Notes under the pieces: model-generated
What the model saw: only the letters and a program-made list of their open reading frames with translations
Told to the model about the DNA's origin: nothing
The model's database searches: none
Position numbers and translations under genes: made by a program
From: CBDBKE01 sp965218055
GTDB taxonomy: Bacteria > Acidobacteriota > Terriglobia > JAJPHL01 > JAPKYU01
Direction of reading: 5' to 3'
NCBI GenBank assembly: GCA_965218055.1
Contig: CBDCKA010000002.1
Location: 930,001 to 994,000, forward strand
Length of the DNA stretch: 64,000 nt
In this document: positions 1 through 8,787 of the stretch, one piece after another
How positions within the stretch are numbered: the first letter of the stretch is position 1
How the letters are laid out: each line of letters opens with the position of its first letter

Positions 1-678
1 GCCAGATACTCTCGCCTGACTCTGAGCCAACTCCACGAGCAGATGAAGGCCGGCGTGGTCAAGGAGTTGAACCTGATTCTGAAGGGCGACGTGGGGGGCT
101 CGGCCGAAGTGCTGGCCGAGACGCTGACCAAGCTGGCCACCGAGAAAGTCAAGGTGAAGATCATCCACGCCGGCGTCGGCGCCATCACCGAGTCCGACGT
201 GCTGCTGGCTTCCGCCTCCAACGCCGTCATCATCGGCTTCAGTGCGCGCCCGGAACGGAAGGCGCAGGAAACGGCCGCGCAAGAAAAAGTGGACATCCGC
301 CTGCACACTGTCATCTACGAAGTAGTGGACGAAATCAAGAAGGCGATGACCGGGCTGCTGGAGCCTACCACCCGGGAAGTGGCGCTGGGACGGGCCGAAG
401 TCCGGGAGACCTTCCGCGTCACGGGGGTCGGCACGATCGCCGGCTGCTATGTGCAGGACGGCCGGCTGACGCGCGGCTCCGAAGTGCGTCTGCTGCGGGA
501 TAACGTGGTGGTCTACACCGGCAAGGTTGCTTCGCTGCGCCGCGTCAAGGATGATGCCCGCGAGGTGAAGTCCGGTTTCGAGTGCGGCGTCGCCCTGGAA
601 AACTACTCCGACGTCAAACAGGGTGACGTTGTGGAAGCTTTCGTCATCGAAAAGATCGCCGCCGAAGCGCTGGCCTGA
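1..678 (+). CDS. infB: Translation initiation factor IF-2, C-terminal part (cut by window start)
   Basis: IF-2 is the GTPase that places fMet-tRNA on the 30S subunit and promotes subunit joining in the cytoplasm. The frame is open from base 1, so only about 225 C-terminal residues are present. The stretch KELNLILKGDVGGSAEVL opens domain III, and the region from about residue 130 (GRAEVRETFRVTGVGTIAGC) to the end is the C2 domain that binds the initiator tRNA. The G domain lies outside the window. A YlxP-like gene begins 4 bases after the stop and rbfA follows, an order typical of the nusA-infB-rbfA cluster. The family assignment is very safe. Confidence 0.96.
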   Translation, partial: ARYSRLTLSQLHEQMKAGVVKELNLILKGDVGGSAEVLAETLTKLATEKVKVKIIHAGVGAITESDVLLASASNAVIIGFSARPERKAQETAAQEKVDIRLHTVIYEVVDEIKKAMTGLLEPTTREVALGRAEVRETFRVTGVGTIAGCYVQDGRLTRGSEVRLLRDNVVVYTGKVASLRRVKDDAREVKSGFECGVALENYSDVKQGDVVEAFVIEKIAAEALA

Positions 679-682
679 TGCC

Positions 683-964
683 GTGCCCGTTGGGCTGCTC
701 ACCCTGGAAATCCACTTGCCTTATGCGCATTCGCTGAAAGAGAAGCGAATGGTTGTCCAGCGGCTCAGGGACCGGCTGCGCCGCAAGTTCAACGTGGCCG
801 TGGCGGAACTGGATCACCAGGACCTCTGGCAACGTGCGGTACTGGGGGTGGCCTCCATTTCCAGCAGCGAAGCCAATCTCCGCCAGGTGCTGCGCGGGGC
901 CCAGTCGGAAAGTGAACACCTGCTGGGGGGCGACCTGGTGGACGCCACCATCGAAATTCTGTAA
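683..964 (+). CDS. DUF503 / YlxP-like protein
   Basis: This 93-residue protein carries the family hallmarks LEIHLPYAHSLKEKR near its N-terminus and NVAVAEL in the middle. The size matches the family (about 95 residues). The start chosen is GTG at 683, just after the infB stop, because a longer reading would overlap infB and add residues unlike the family. YlxP-type proteins are small ferredoxin-like folds of poorly known function, usually encoded between infB and rbfA, as here, so a role tied to ribosome or 30S maturation is only an inference from position. No clear Shine-Dalgarno site is seen, which suggests translational coupling to infB. Confidence 0.85.
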   Translation: MPVGLLTLEIHLPYAHSLKEKRMVVQRLRDRLRRKFNVAVAELDHQDLWQRAVLGVASISSSEANLRQVLRGAQSESEHLLGGDLVDATIEIL

Positions 965-1048
965 CCCTCGATTGACCGGCTCATTGGCCATTGACCCCCT
1001 CGGCAGCCCCCCTCGGCAATGGTTCAATGCCTCAACTATCCCATGCTG

Positions 1049-1456
1049 ATGAAGCCATCTCACCGAGCCGAGCGGTTGGCGGATGAGTTGCGCATGGAGT
1101 TGGGCCAGCTTATCAGCCGCATGCGGGACCCACGCGTCGGCTTTGCCACCGTCACCGCAGTGCGTCTGGCGCCCGACCTCCGGCACGCCCGCGTCCAGGT
1201 CAGCGTGCTCGGCAGCGAAGAGGCCCAGCAGCAGAGCCTTCAATGCCTGCAGGCGGCCCGTCGTTACCTACGCCACGAGCTGGCCCACCATCTGGCGCTC
1301 CGTTTCACCCCAGACCTGACGTTCGAACTCGACCGCGGCTTCGCCCACACTTCCCGCGTGGAAGAGCTGCTCCGCCGAGCCAAGAAGAAAACCGCCCGCC
1401 GGACTGAACCACCTGAGAGCCCACCCCCCTCCGAACAAGAGCCGCCCGGGAGCTAA
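1049..1456 (+). CDS. rbfA: Ribosome-binding factor A
   Basis: RbfA is a small KH-fold factor needed for late maturation of the 30S subunit and 16S rRNA 5' end processing. The signature runs HRAERLADELRMELGQLIS, DPRVGF and APDLRHARVQVSVLG. The tail (KKKTARRTEPPESPPPSEQEPP) is charged and proline-rich, as is common in this family. Three in-frame ATGs compete (1019, 1043, 1049); 1049 gives the usual MK...HRAERLA start but no strong ribosome-binding site picks it out. The product is about 135 residues. It belongs with infB and the YlxP-like gene upstream; the truB gene that often follows is replaced here by hutU. Confidence 0.9.
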   Translation: MKPSHRAERLADELRMELGQLISRMRDPRVGFATVTAVRLAPDLRHARVQVSVLGSEEAQQQSLQCLQAARRYLRHELAHHLALRFTPDLTFELDRGFAHTSRVEELLRRAKKKTARRTEPPESPPPSEQEPPGS

Positions 1457-1515
1457 TCAGGGCGGAGCGGAAGTAGCGCAAAGCTGCCGTGCTACCATCG
1501 TCGAGAGGGATTGCT

Positions 1516-3195
1516 ATGGCTACCGGGACTCTAAAACCCCCACGCACGGTCCGCGCGCCCCGAGGCACACAGTTGCGGTGCCGCGGCTGGCACCAGGAAG
1601 CTGCGCTGCGCATGCTGATGAACAGCCTGGACCCGGACGTGGCGGAGAAGCCGGAGGAGTTGATTGTCCACGGCGGCCAGGGCCGGGTGGCGCGGAACTG
1701 GGCCTGCTTTGAAGCCATTGTGCGCGAGCTCGAGCAGCTCGGCAACGACGAGACCCTGCTGGTGCAGTCCGGCAAGCCGGTGGGAGTGTTCCGCACACAC
1801 GAGTTTGCCCCTCGCGTTCTCATCGCCAACGCCAATCTGGTGGGGCACTGGTCCAACTGGGACCATTTCGGGGAGCTGGAGCGCGCCGGGCTGACCATGT
1901 ACGGCCAGATGAGCGCTGGCAGCTGGATCTACACCGGCACCCAGGGAGTCCTCGCGGGCACCTACGAGACGTTTGCCGCGGCTGCCAACAAGCATTTGGG
2001 GGGCGAGCTGGCCGGGAAGCTGGTGGTCAGCGGGGGGATGGGCGGCATGGGTGGCGCCCAGCCGCTGGCCGCCACCCTAAATGGCGCCGCCTTTCTGGGC
2101 GTGGAGGTAGACCCGGAGCGGGTGAAGCGCCGCCTGCGCGCCGGTTACTGCGACATCATGGTTCACGACCTGGACGAGGCGGTTCGCATCCTAAAGAGGG
2201 CGGTGCGGAAGCAGGAAGCCACCTCGGTGGTGCTGGTGGGCAATTGCGCCGAGCTCATCCCGGAACTGGCCCGCCGCGGCATCGTTCCCGACCTGCTTAC
2301 CGACCAGACCAGCGCCCACGATCCCCTCAACGGCTACATCCCGGCCGGCTGCTCGGTCGAGCAGGCCGCCGAGCTGCGCGAGCGTGATCCCGCCGGGTAC
2401 CTGAAGCGCAGCATGGACTCGATCGCGCGCCATGTCGAGGGCATCCTCGCCTTGCAGAAGCTCGGCGCTGTGGCCTTCGATTACGGCAACAACATCCGCA
2501 CCATGGCCCACAAGGCGGGTCTCACGGGGGCCTATGCCTTTCCCGGGTTTGTGGAGGCCTACATCCGGCCGCTCCTCTGTGAAGGGCGGGGACCGTTCCG
2601 CTGGGTGGCGCTTTCGGGCGAAGCGGCCGACATCGCCGTCACCGACGACCTGGCGCGCCAGCTATTCCCGGAGGACCGCGTTCTCGGGCGCTGGATCGAG
2701 CTGGCCCGCCGCCGGGTCCGCTTCGAGGGCCTGCCGGCGCGCGTCTGCTGCCTGGGATATGGCCAGCGGGCCACCTTTGGCCTGGCCATCAACGATCTGG
2801 TCCGGACGGGAAAGTTGAAGGCGCCGATCGTGATCGGGCGCGACCATCTGGACTGTGGCTCGGTGGCCTCCCCCTACTGCGAGACCGAAGGCATGAGGGA
2901 CGGCAGCGATGCAGTGGCCGACTGGCCTGTGCTGAATGCCCTGCTGAACACCGCCTCCGGGGCTAGTTGGGTTTCGTTGCACAATGGAGGAGGGGTGGGC
3001 ATCGGATACTCACTTCATGCTGGGCAGGTAATGGTGGCTGAGGGCACCGCGGAAGGCGCGCAACGCCTGGAGCGCGTCCTCACCAACGACCCTGGCCTGG
3101 GCATCGCCCGGCATGCCGACGCCGGCTACGACGAGGCGCGGGACTTTTCGCAAAAGGCGGGGTTGCGCATCCCCCTCAGCTTTTTTTCGAAGTGA
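1516..3195 (+). CDS. hutU: Urocanate hydratase
   Basis: HutU converts urocanate to imidazolone propionate, the second step of histidine degradation, using tightly bound NAD as an electrophile. The protein is 559 residues, close to the family norm of about 555. Recognisable blocks are QSGKPVGVFRTHEFAPRVLIANANLVG, of which the N-terminal QSGKPVGVF is the NAD-domain entry, and the glycine-rich GGMGGMGGAQPLA near residue 175. The region LPARVCC near residue 410 holds the expected active-site cysteine. The ATG at 1516 is preceded by GAGAGG at proper spacing and is preferred over an earlier in-frame start at 1489. The next plus-strand gene is ftcD, of the same pathway; hutH and hutI are not in the window. 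Confidence 0.95.
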   Translation: MATGTLKPPRTVRAPRGTQLRCRGWHQEAALRMLMNSLDPDVAEKPEELIVHGGQGRVARNWACFEAIVRELEQLGNDETLLVQSGKPVGVFRTHEFAPRVLIANANLVGHWSNWDHFGELERAGLTMYGQMSAGSWIYTGTQGVLAGTYETFAAAANKHLGGELAGKLVVSGGMGGMGGAQPLAATLNGAAFLGVEVDPERVKRRLRAGYCDIMVHDLDEAVRILKRAVRKQEATSVVLVGNCAELIPELARRGIVPDLLTDQTSAHDPLNGYIPAGCSVEQAAELRERDPAGYLKRSMDSIARHVEGILALQKLGAVAFDYGNNIRTMAHKAGLTGAYAFPGFVEAYIRPLLCEGRGPFRWVALSGEAADIAVTDDLARQLFPEDRVLGRWIELARRRVRFEGLPARVCCLGYGQRATFGLAINDLVRTGKLKAPIVIGRDHLDCGSVASPYCETEGMRDGSDAVADWPVLNALLNTASGASWVSLHNGGGVGIGYSLHAGQVMVAEGTAEGAQRLERVLTNDPGLGIARHADAGYDEARDFSQKAGLRIPLSFFSK

Positions 3196-3340
3196 CCGCG
3201 AAGAAGCTGGAGAGCACCTGCTCCACTTTGCGGCTGTGGCACTTGGGGCACTTCACCTTACCCCGGCCGTACTCGCTGAGCGTTAAGATCGTCGAGAACC
3301 GCTTCTTACAATCGCGGCACCGGTAGTCGTAGTGGGGCAT
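3176..3340 (-). CDS. Small FmdB-type zinc-ribbon protein
   Basis: This is a 54-residue protein beginning MPHYDYRCRDCKKRF with a second CPKC pair at residues 31-34 and a serine pair after it (VEQVLSSFF). The pattern MP-Y-Y-C-x2-C-(x18)-C-x2-C is that of the FmdB / CxxC_CxxC_SSSS putative regulatory family. The gene overlaps the hutU 3' end by 20 bases on the opposite strand and is divergent from ftcD. The start ATG at 3340 gives the canonical MPxYxYxC N-terminus. The function of the family is poorly defined (zinc binding, possible regulation). A longer paralogue lies at 43911-44249. Confidence 0.8.
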   Translation of the reverse strand: MPHYDYRCRDCKKRFSTILTLSEYGRGKVKCPKCHSRKVEQVLSSFFAVTSKKS

Positions 3341-3403
3341 CTCGGGCTGCCTCCCTGCTCACTGGCCAGATCTTAGCACATGCTGGACGGAACGGTCGTA
3401 CCC

Positions 3404-4321
3404 ATGAGAGCTCTGGTGGAATGCGTGCCCAATTTCAGTGAGGGGCGTGACGCGGCCAAGGTGGATGCTATCGCGGAGGCGATCCGCGGTGTGATTGGCG
3501 TTTACGTATTGCGCTGCGAAATGGACGCGGACCACAACCGCTCGGTGATCACCTTTGTGGGCAGCCCGGAGAGTATAGGAAAGGCAGCGCTGGGTGCCGT
3601 TGCCCGAGCAGTCGAGCTGATTGACCTGAACCAGCATCGCGGCGCGCACCCGCGTCTGGGCGCGGCCGATGTGGTGCCCTTTGTGCCGGTCGAGGGCGCG
3701 ACGCTTGAGGACTGCGTGGTGCTGGCCCGGCGGGTGGGCCAGCAGATCTGGGAGCAACTCGGTGTGCCGGTGTACCTCTACGAGGCGGCCGCCACGCGCC
3801 CCGAGCGGTGCAACCTGGAAGACATCCGGCGCGGGCAGTTCGAAGGCCTCCGCGAGGAGATCGCCGCCAGCGACCAGCGCCGGCCGGATTTCGGCGAGCC
3901 GCGCGTGCATCCCACCGCCGGCGCCACCGTCGTCGGCGCGCGAAACTTCCTGATCGCTTACAACATTGTCTTGAACACTGCCGATCTCCAGGTGGCCAAC
4001 AACGTTGCCCGGGCGGTTCGCGCTTCCAGCGGCGGCCTGCCCTGCGTAAAAGCCATAGGCGTGGAACTGAAGTCGCGCAATCTCGCACAGGTTTCCATGA
4101 ACCTCACCGATTTTTCCCAGACGCCCATCCACCGCCTCTTCCAGGCGGTGGAGAGCCAGGCAGCACGTTACGGCGCGGCGGTGCTGGATAGCGAGATTGT
4201 TGGCCTCATCCCCAGGAAGGCCCTGGGGCCGGACGCTGCGTCATCCCTGAAAATTAGCAATTTCGACCCCCAGCTCATCCTGGAAGACCGGCTGGCCGCT
4301 GTGCTCGAAGGCGAAGCCTAG
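3404..4321 (+). CDS. ftcD: Glutamate formimidoyltransferase
   Basis: The enzyme moves the formimidoyl group of N-formimidoyl-L-glutamate to tetrahydrofolate, a late step of histidine degradation. The 305-residue protein matches the formiminotransferase N- and C-subdomains: ECVPNFSEGRD at the start, DADHNRSVITFVG, the catalytic-loop HRGAHPRLGAADVVPFVP, and VSMNLTDFSQTPIH. There is no cyclodeaminase domain, so this is the monofunctional form. ATG at 3404 yields the typical MRALVECVPNFSEG start; an upstream ATG at 3380 only adds an atypical extension. It lies downstream of hutU on the same strand, interrupted by a small minus-strand gene, so the two may be controlled together or separately. Confidence 0.94.
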   Translation: MRALVECVPNFSEGRDAAKVDAIAEAIRGVIGVYVLRCEMDADHNRSVITFVGSPESIGKAALGAVARAVELIDLNQHRGAHPRLGAADVVPFVPVEGATLEDCVVLARRVGQQIWEQLGVPVYLYEAAATRPERCNLEDIRRGQFEGLREEIAASDQRRPDFGEPRVHPTAGATVVGARNFLIAYNIVLNTADLQVANNVARAVRASSGGLPCVKAIGVELKSRNLAQVSMNLTDFSQTPIHRLFQAVESQAARYGAAVLDSEIVGLIPRKALGPDAASSLKISNFDPQLILEDRLAAVLEGEA

Positions 4322-4418
4322 TGTTCCGTAACCGAAGCAAGTGAAACCAGGAAGGAATCCGCAAATTTCGCAGATTGCACAGATTCAAAGGACGATATCT
4401 CTGTGACTCTGTGGCGAT

Positions 4419-5532
4419 TTACGCGGGCTTGCTGTTGGTGCCGGGGCGGCGGGCCAGCAGGTAGGCGCGGATGAACCGCTCCAGGCCCCCGTCCAGGACA
4501 CGATCCACGTCGCCGATCTCCACCCTGGTGCGGACGTCCTTGACCATCCGGTAAGGCGCCAGCACGTAGGAGCGGATCTGGCTGCCGAAATTAATATCCA
4601 GCTTGGAATCCTCCACTCGCCGCGCTTCCTCGCGCTTCTTCTCCAGTTCCAGTTCATAGAGGCGCGAGCGGAGAATCTTCATGGCCACATCACGGTTCTT
4701 GTGCTGCGAGCGCTCATTCTGGCACTGCACGACGGTGCCCGTGGGCAGGTGGGTGATGCGCACCGCCGAGTAGGTGGTGTTCACTCCCTGGCCGCCGGGA
4801 CCGGAGGAGCAAAAGGTGTCAATGCGCAACTCCTCGTCGCGGATGTTCACCTGAATGGTGTCGTCAATTTCCGGCGAGACAAACACCGACGCAAAAGAAG
4901 TGTGGCGTCGCGCTGCCTGGTCAAAGGGAGAGATGCGCACCAGGCGATGCACGCCAATCTCGGACTGCAACAACCCGTAAGCGTAGTCACCTGTAACGGT
5001 GAAGGTGGCCGACTTAATCCCAGCTTCCTCGCCGGCCTGCAGGTCGTTCACGGCGGTCTGAAAGCCTTGCCGCTCGGCCCAGCGCAGGTACATGCGGAGG
5101 AGCATCTGGGCCCAATCCTGTGACTCGGTGCCGCCGGCCCCGGGGTGGATGGTGACGATGGCGTTGCGGCCGTCATGCTCCCCGCCTAGCAGGAGACGCG
5201 TCTCCAGGCGGTCCACTTTCCCCTGCAGCCGTCCGAGTTCCTGATGCAACTCGCCGGAGACATCCTCGCCCTCGCGGGCCAGCTCAAAAAACGTGTCCAA
5301 GTCGGAGAGACGCCGCGTGAGCTCGCGGTCCGTTTCCACCACCTCGCTCAGACGCTTCCGCGCCTGCAGGACTTTCTGCGATTGGTCCGGGTTCTGCCAG
5401 AACTCAGGGCGGGAAATCTGCTGCTCGATCTCGGCTAGTTCTTTGCTGCGTGCGGGAGCGTCAAAGAAAACTCCGCACGTCGCGGATTTTTTCCTTCAGG
5501 GTGTCGTAGTCGCGTTGCAGTTCTTCCATCAT
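4419..5532 (-). CDS. prfB: Peptide chain release factor 2, with programmed +1 frameshift
   Basis: RF2 ends translation at UGA and UAA. The reading frame starts at 5532 (or 5529), runs 22-23 codons to an in-frame UGA at 5461-5463, and continues in the +1 frame from 5462 to the stop at 4419; the joined product is about 370 residues, as in other RF2s. The GGQ motif (SSGPGGQGVNTTYSAV) and the UGA-reading SPF tripeptide (RISPFDQAARRH) are both present. A GGAGG ribosome-binding site lies about 9 bases upstream of ATG 5532, which overlaps the lnt stop as ATGA, so it is probably coupled to lnt. The frameshift is the usual RF2 autoregulation, not an error. Confidence 0.95.
5460..5474 (-). promoter_or_regulatory. 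prfB recoding site (+1 frameshift, CTT TGA C)
   Basis: On the minus strand the sequence is GGAG-TTTT-CTT-TGA-C. This matches the bacterial RF2 autoregulatory site: an internal Shine-Dalgarno-like GGAG, a slippery CUU codon, the UGA read by RF2 itself, and a following C that weakens termination. When RF2 is scarce the ribosome slips +1 and makes full-length RF2. Confidence 0.92.
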
Positions 5533-7208
5533 GATGGAGCACCTCCAGCTTCCTCAGCAGCTTCTTTAGCCCCCTGGCGCTTCTTGAACCACAGGGCCTT
5601 CAACAGCAGCCCCAGGACGGCCGCCGCCGCCAGCACCGGGAACCAGTGGCCGAAAGCCACGTAGGGCGTCCGGCCATCCAGGTAGCCGAACTTACCGGTG
5701 AAAACAGCTCGCCGGTCGGGGGGAAAGGTTTCGAGCCGCCCGTAGGGGTCTACGATCGCCGTAATCCCGGTATTGGTAGCCCGCAGCAACCAGCGGCCGT
5801 TCTCAATCGCCCGCATGCGCGACATCAACAGCAGTTGGTACCGCGCTGCCGAATCCCCGTACCAGCTGTCGTTCGAGAGATTCACCAGCAGTTCGGCGCC
5901 GCCGGCGCTGAACTGCCGCACCAGGTCCGGGAAAATGCCCTCGTAGCAAATCAGTGCAGCCAGCGGGTGGCGCTCACCCAGCGGCACTGGCCGTGTGCCC
6001 GGCACGAAATCCCCAACCTCAGCGGTGAGCTTGCCCGCGAAGAAAAACAGCTTCTTCAGCGGGACGTACTCGCCAAAGGGGACCAGATGAATTTTATCAT
6101 AACGGCCCAGTAACTCGCCGCCCGGGCTGATCAGCACCGCGGAATTGAGCGGCTCTTTCCGTTCGGCGTCGGCAAAAGCAATGACGTTGACCAGGTGGTA
6201 GCTCCGGGTGAGGCGAGCCAGACGGTGCAGGCGCTCCCGCAACGGTGGGTCGTCGTAGTAGTAGAACGAGGCGGGAATTTCCGGCCAGAGCACCAGGCCG
6301 GAGCGCGACTGGTTGCGCGCGTAGGTCGCCAGGACGCGGACCTCCAGGTCCGCGAGCAGTTTGTAAACCGACGCCACGGTCCATTCTTCGGCCAGCGAAG
6401 CCTCGGCCTGCACCAGGTAGGCAGTCTCGGGCGCCTCGGGCGTGGGCAGCAGGCTGCCCCCCAAAGATGCGGCGGCCAGCACAAGAAAGGCTGCCGCCAG
6501 CGCCATGCCGCGCCGCCGGGTTGGCTTGCGCGTCACCAGAAGGATGCCGGTATTGAACAGCACCACCACAAACGACAGCAGGTAGACGCCGCCCAGCCGC
6601 GCCAGTTGTGCAGGCAGCAGGTGTTCGGCCAGCGCGTAGCCCAGCAGCAACCAGGGGAAGCCCGTGAACAGGTGCGCTCGCACAAATTCCAGGGCCACCC
6701 ACAGCGCCGGCAGACCCCACAGGATGTGCCTCTCCGGCAGAGCCAGCAGCAGGCGTGCCAGCGCCGCGAACGCGCCAAAGAAGCAGGCCAGCACCGCCGC
6801 AAACAGCAGCAGGACCCCGGCTGCGGCCACCTCGCCCAGCCCGCCGAACTCGAGCATCACCAGGCGAACCCAGTAGATCGTGCCGGCGAAAAACACCACC
6901 CCACAGAGGTAGCCCAGACCAAAGGCCGCGCGCAAACCGGTGGCGCGCCCGAGGACCAGCAGCAGCGGCACCAGCGCAACCCAGGCCAGGAAGCCCAGAT
7001 TCCATTTCGGAAACGCCGCCACCAGCAGCAGGCCGGTGGCAACGCTGAGGAACCAGGGACGTAGACGGATCAGCACCGGCAGTCTCCTCAGGATTGGTAG
7101 CCTAGGCAGATGTGCGGGCTCCGATTTGCTCGGAAGCACCGCGAACTCTGATTTTAGCTGGTTCCGGTAGGGACGTCTTGCTCGATTCGCTCCTGGGGTC
7201 CGCGCCAT
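5529..7208 (-). CDS. lnt: Apolipoprotein N-acyltransferase
   Basis: Lnt adds the third acyl chain to the N-terminal Cys of lipoproteins in the inner membrane. The N-terminal half has several hydrophobic segments (for example WFLSVATGLLLVAAF and LLSFVVVLFNTGILL), and the C-terminal half is a nitrilase-type domain with the catalytic Glu in VLWPEIPASF, Lys in GRYDKIHLVPFGEYVP and Cys in ALICYEGIFPD. A further hydrophobic segment closes the protein. The ATG at 7208 overlaps the end of lipA by 55 bases; a GTG at 7139 just after the lipA stop is an attractive alternative start. Its stop overlaps the prfB start as ATGA. Presence of Lnt implies a diderm envelope. Confidence 0.93.
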   Translation of the reverse strand: MARTPGANRARRPYRNQLKSEFAVLPSKSEPAHLPRLPILRRLPVLIRLRPWFLSVATGLLLVAAFPKWNLGFLAWVALVPLLLVLGRATGLRAAFGLGYLCGVVFFAGTIYWVRLVMLEFGGLGEVAAAGVLLLFAAVLACFFGAFAALARLLLALPERHILWGLPALWVALEFVRAHLFTGFPWLLLGYALAEHLLPAQLARLGGVYLLSFVVVLFNTGILLVTRKPTRRRGMALAAAFLVLAAASLGGSLLPTPEAPETAYLVQAEASLAEEWTVASVYKLLADLEVRVLATYARNQSRSGLVLWPEIPASFYYYDDPPLRERLHRLARLTRSYHLVNVIAFADAERKEPLNSAVLISPGGELLGRYDKIHLVPFGEYVPLKKLFFFAGKLTAEVGDFVPGTRPVPLGERHPLAALICYEGIFPDLVRQFSAGGAELLVNLSNDSWYGDSAARYQLLLMSRMRAIENGRWLLRATNTGITAIVDPYGRLETFPPDRRAVFTGKFGYLDGRTPYVAFGHWFPVLAAAAVLGLLLKALWFKKRQGAKEAAEEAGGAPS

Positions 7209-8095
7209 GCGCGGAGTTGTGCGCTTGCCCCTTCCGCTTCAAAAGAATCAAAAACGTGGTCGGCCATATAGGAACTGCGCACCAACGGGCCGCTGAAGAC
7301 GGCCCGGAAGCCTAGTGAAAGGGCGTAGTCGCGGTAGTCGGTGAACGTTTCCGGAGGCAGGTATTCGACCACCGGCAGGTTCCGGCGGGTCGGCTGAAGA
7401 TACTGGCCAATGGTGACCACCTCGCAATCCACCGCACGCAGGTCATCAAGCAGTCGCTTCACTTCGGCACGCGATTCTCCCAGCCCGAGCATGAAGCCGG
7501 ACTTGGTCAACATCGCCGGCGCCAGGCGTCGGACGGTGGCCAGTAGCTGCAAGGAGCGGTGGTAGTCGGCCTGCGGGCGAACCCGGCGGTAGAGGCGCGC
7601 CACCGTTTCCATGTTGTGGTTGTAAACGTCGGGACCGGCAGCCACCACCCCCGCCAGCGCCTCACGGTTGCCGCAGAAATCCGGCGTCAGCACCTCCACC
7701 CGCGCCCGGGGTAGCTGCTGGCGCAAGGCGGAGATGGTGGCAGCCCAATGGGCGGCGCCGCCGTCGGCCAGTTCATCGCGGTTGACGCTGGTGAGGACTA
7801 CGTAGCGCAGGCCCATGGTGGCCGCCATGCGCGCCACGTTCTCCGGCTCCTCGGGGTCCAGCGCCTCAGGCCGCCCTCGTGGCACCGCGCAGAAGCCGCA
7901 ACTGCGCGTGCAGGTGTTGCCCAGGATCATGAAGGTAGCCGAGCCGCGGCCAAAACATTCATGGAGGTTGGGACAACGAGCCGACTCACAGACCGTGTGC
8001 AGGTGGTAGCGGCGAAGTCCGGCTTTGAGCTGGTGCAGAGCGGCCCAGTTCGTTTGGGGATTTCGGAGCCAATCCGGGAGTCGCCCGGCCATCAT
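7154..8095 (-). CDS. lipA: Lipoyl synthase
   Basis: LipA is a radical-SAM enzyme that inserts two sulfurs into the octanoyl group on lipoate-dependent proteins. Both iron-sulfur motifs are present: the auxiliary-cluster CESARCPNLHEC (C-x4-C-x5-C) near residue 36 and the radical-SAM CTRSCGFC (C-x3-C-x2-C) near residue 62. The conserved C-terminal serine region reads GPLVRSSY. The product is 313 residues, normal for the family. The start overlaps the stop of the upstream SPOR gene as ATGATG, suggesting coupled translation. No octanoyltransferase (lipB) is adjacent. Confidence 0.96.
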   Translation of the reverse strand: MMAGRLPDWLRNPQTNWAALHQLKAGLRRYHLHTVCESARCPNLHECFGRGSATFMILGNTCTRSCGFCAVPRGRPEALDPEEPENVARMAATMGLRYVVLTSVNRDELADGGAAHWAATISALRQQLPRARVEVLTPDFCGNREALAGVVAAGPDVYNHNMETVARLYRRVRPQADYHRSLQLLATVRRLAPAMLTKSGFMLGLGESRAEVKRLLDDLRAVDCEVVTIGQYLQPTRRNLPVVEYLPPETFTDYRDYALSLGFRAVFSGPLVRSSYMADHVFDSFEAEGASAQLRAWRGPQERIEQDVPTGTS

Positions 8096-8658
8096 TTCTT
8101 GGTAATGGTCTTGAAGCCTTCCCGTTGCAGCCGCTGCCTCGTCTGCTCGACCTCTTTGGCCGAACCGAGGGGTCCCACCTGGACGCGATACAGGCCGTCG
8201 GCTTGCGAGCTGACCAGAACCACCGGGAACCCCCTGCCCTTCAACAGGCTGAGCAGCGCTTCGGCGTCCTGCTTCTTGCTGAGGGCAGCCACCTGGAGGT
8301 GAACAGCCGGTCCTGTTGCAGCTCGAACAGGAATGCGGGCGCTTGACCGGGTCTGCAACCTGGCCGGGGATCCCTTCGTCTCCAGCGTGCGCTGAAAAGT
8401 CAGTTCGGCGGCCGGAGGGGATGTGGCCGCCCGAGCTTTCCCCGGGTCAGTCACGCCCGCCGGAGTAATGGCGTTCTTTTCCCCTGGAACGGTTGTCACG
8501 CCTGCTTCGGCCGGTGGAATATAGCCCATCGTGTTCTTCCCCACGATGTAGCCAAGGGCGAAAAATACCGCGCACAAGACGACCACGGCAAAGAAGATGA
8601 GCGTAAGCTGGCGGTTTTCCAGGACCACTTCGTATTCCCCGCGGGCTGCTGCAGGCAT
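8092..8658 (-). CDS. SPOR-domain membrane protein
   Basis: The 188-residue protein has a short cytoplasmic N-terminus, one transmembrane helix (LTLIFFAVVVLCAVFFALGY, about residues 18-37), a Pro/Ala/Thr-rich linker, and a C-terminal SPOR-like domain (HLQVAALSKKQDAEALLSLL to FKTITKK, about residues 118-188). SPOR domains bind glycan strands that lack stem peptides and often localise to division septa. That family knowledge suggests a periplasmic peptidoglycan-linked role, unproved here. It sits between the slipin gene and lipA on the minus strand, and its stop overlaps the lipA start by four bases. Confidence 0.82.
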   Translation of the reverse strand: MPAAARGEYEVVLENRQLTLIFFAVVVLCAVFFALGYIVGKNTMGYIPPAEAGVTTVPGEKNAITPAGVTDPGKARAATSPPAAELTFQRTLETKGSPARLQTRSSARIPVRAATGPAVHLQVAALSKKQDAEALLSLLKGRGFPVVLVSSQADGLYRVQVGPLGSAKEVEQTRQRLQREGFKTITKK

Positions 8659-8787
8659 GAGAGCATTCTACTCGCAATCCTGCTCGCGGGACGAGCGAGT
8701 CCCGGTCACCAAAAAGGCACCCGGAGGTGGCGGCCTTTCAATGCCGAGGAGGCGGTCCGAGCCCCCACGTTTGGCGGTGCACACCCG

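Noticed and set aside
6195..7064. 289-residue plus-strand open frame inside lnt
   Set aside because: It is Gln/Arg/His-rich and antisense to a clear lnt gene, a typical shadow of GC-rich coding sequence.
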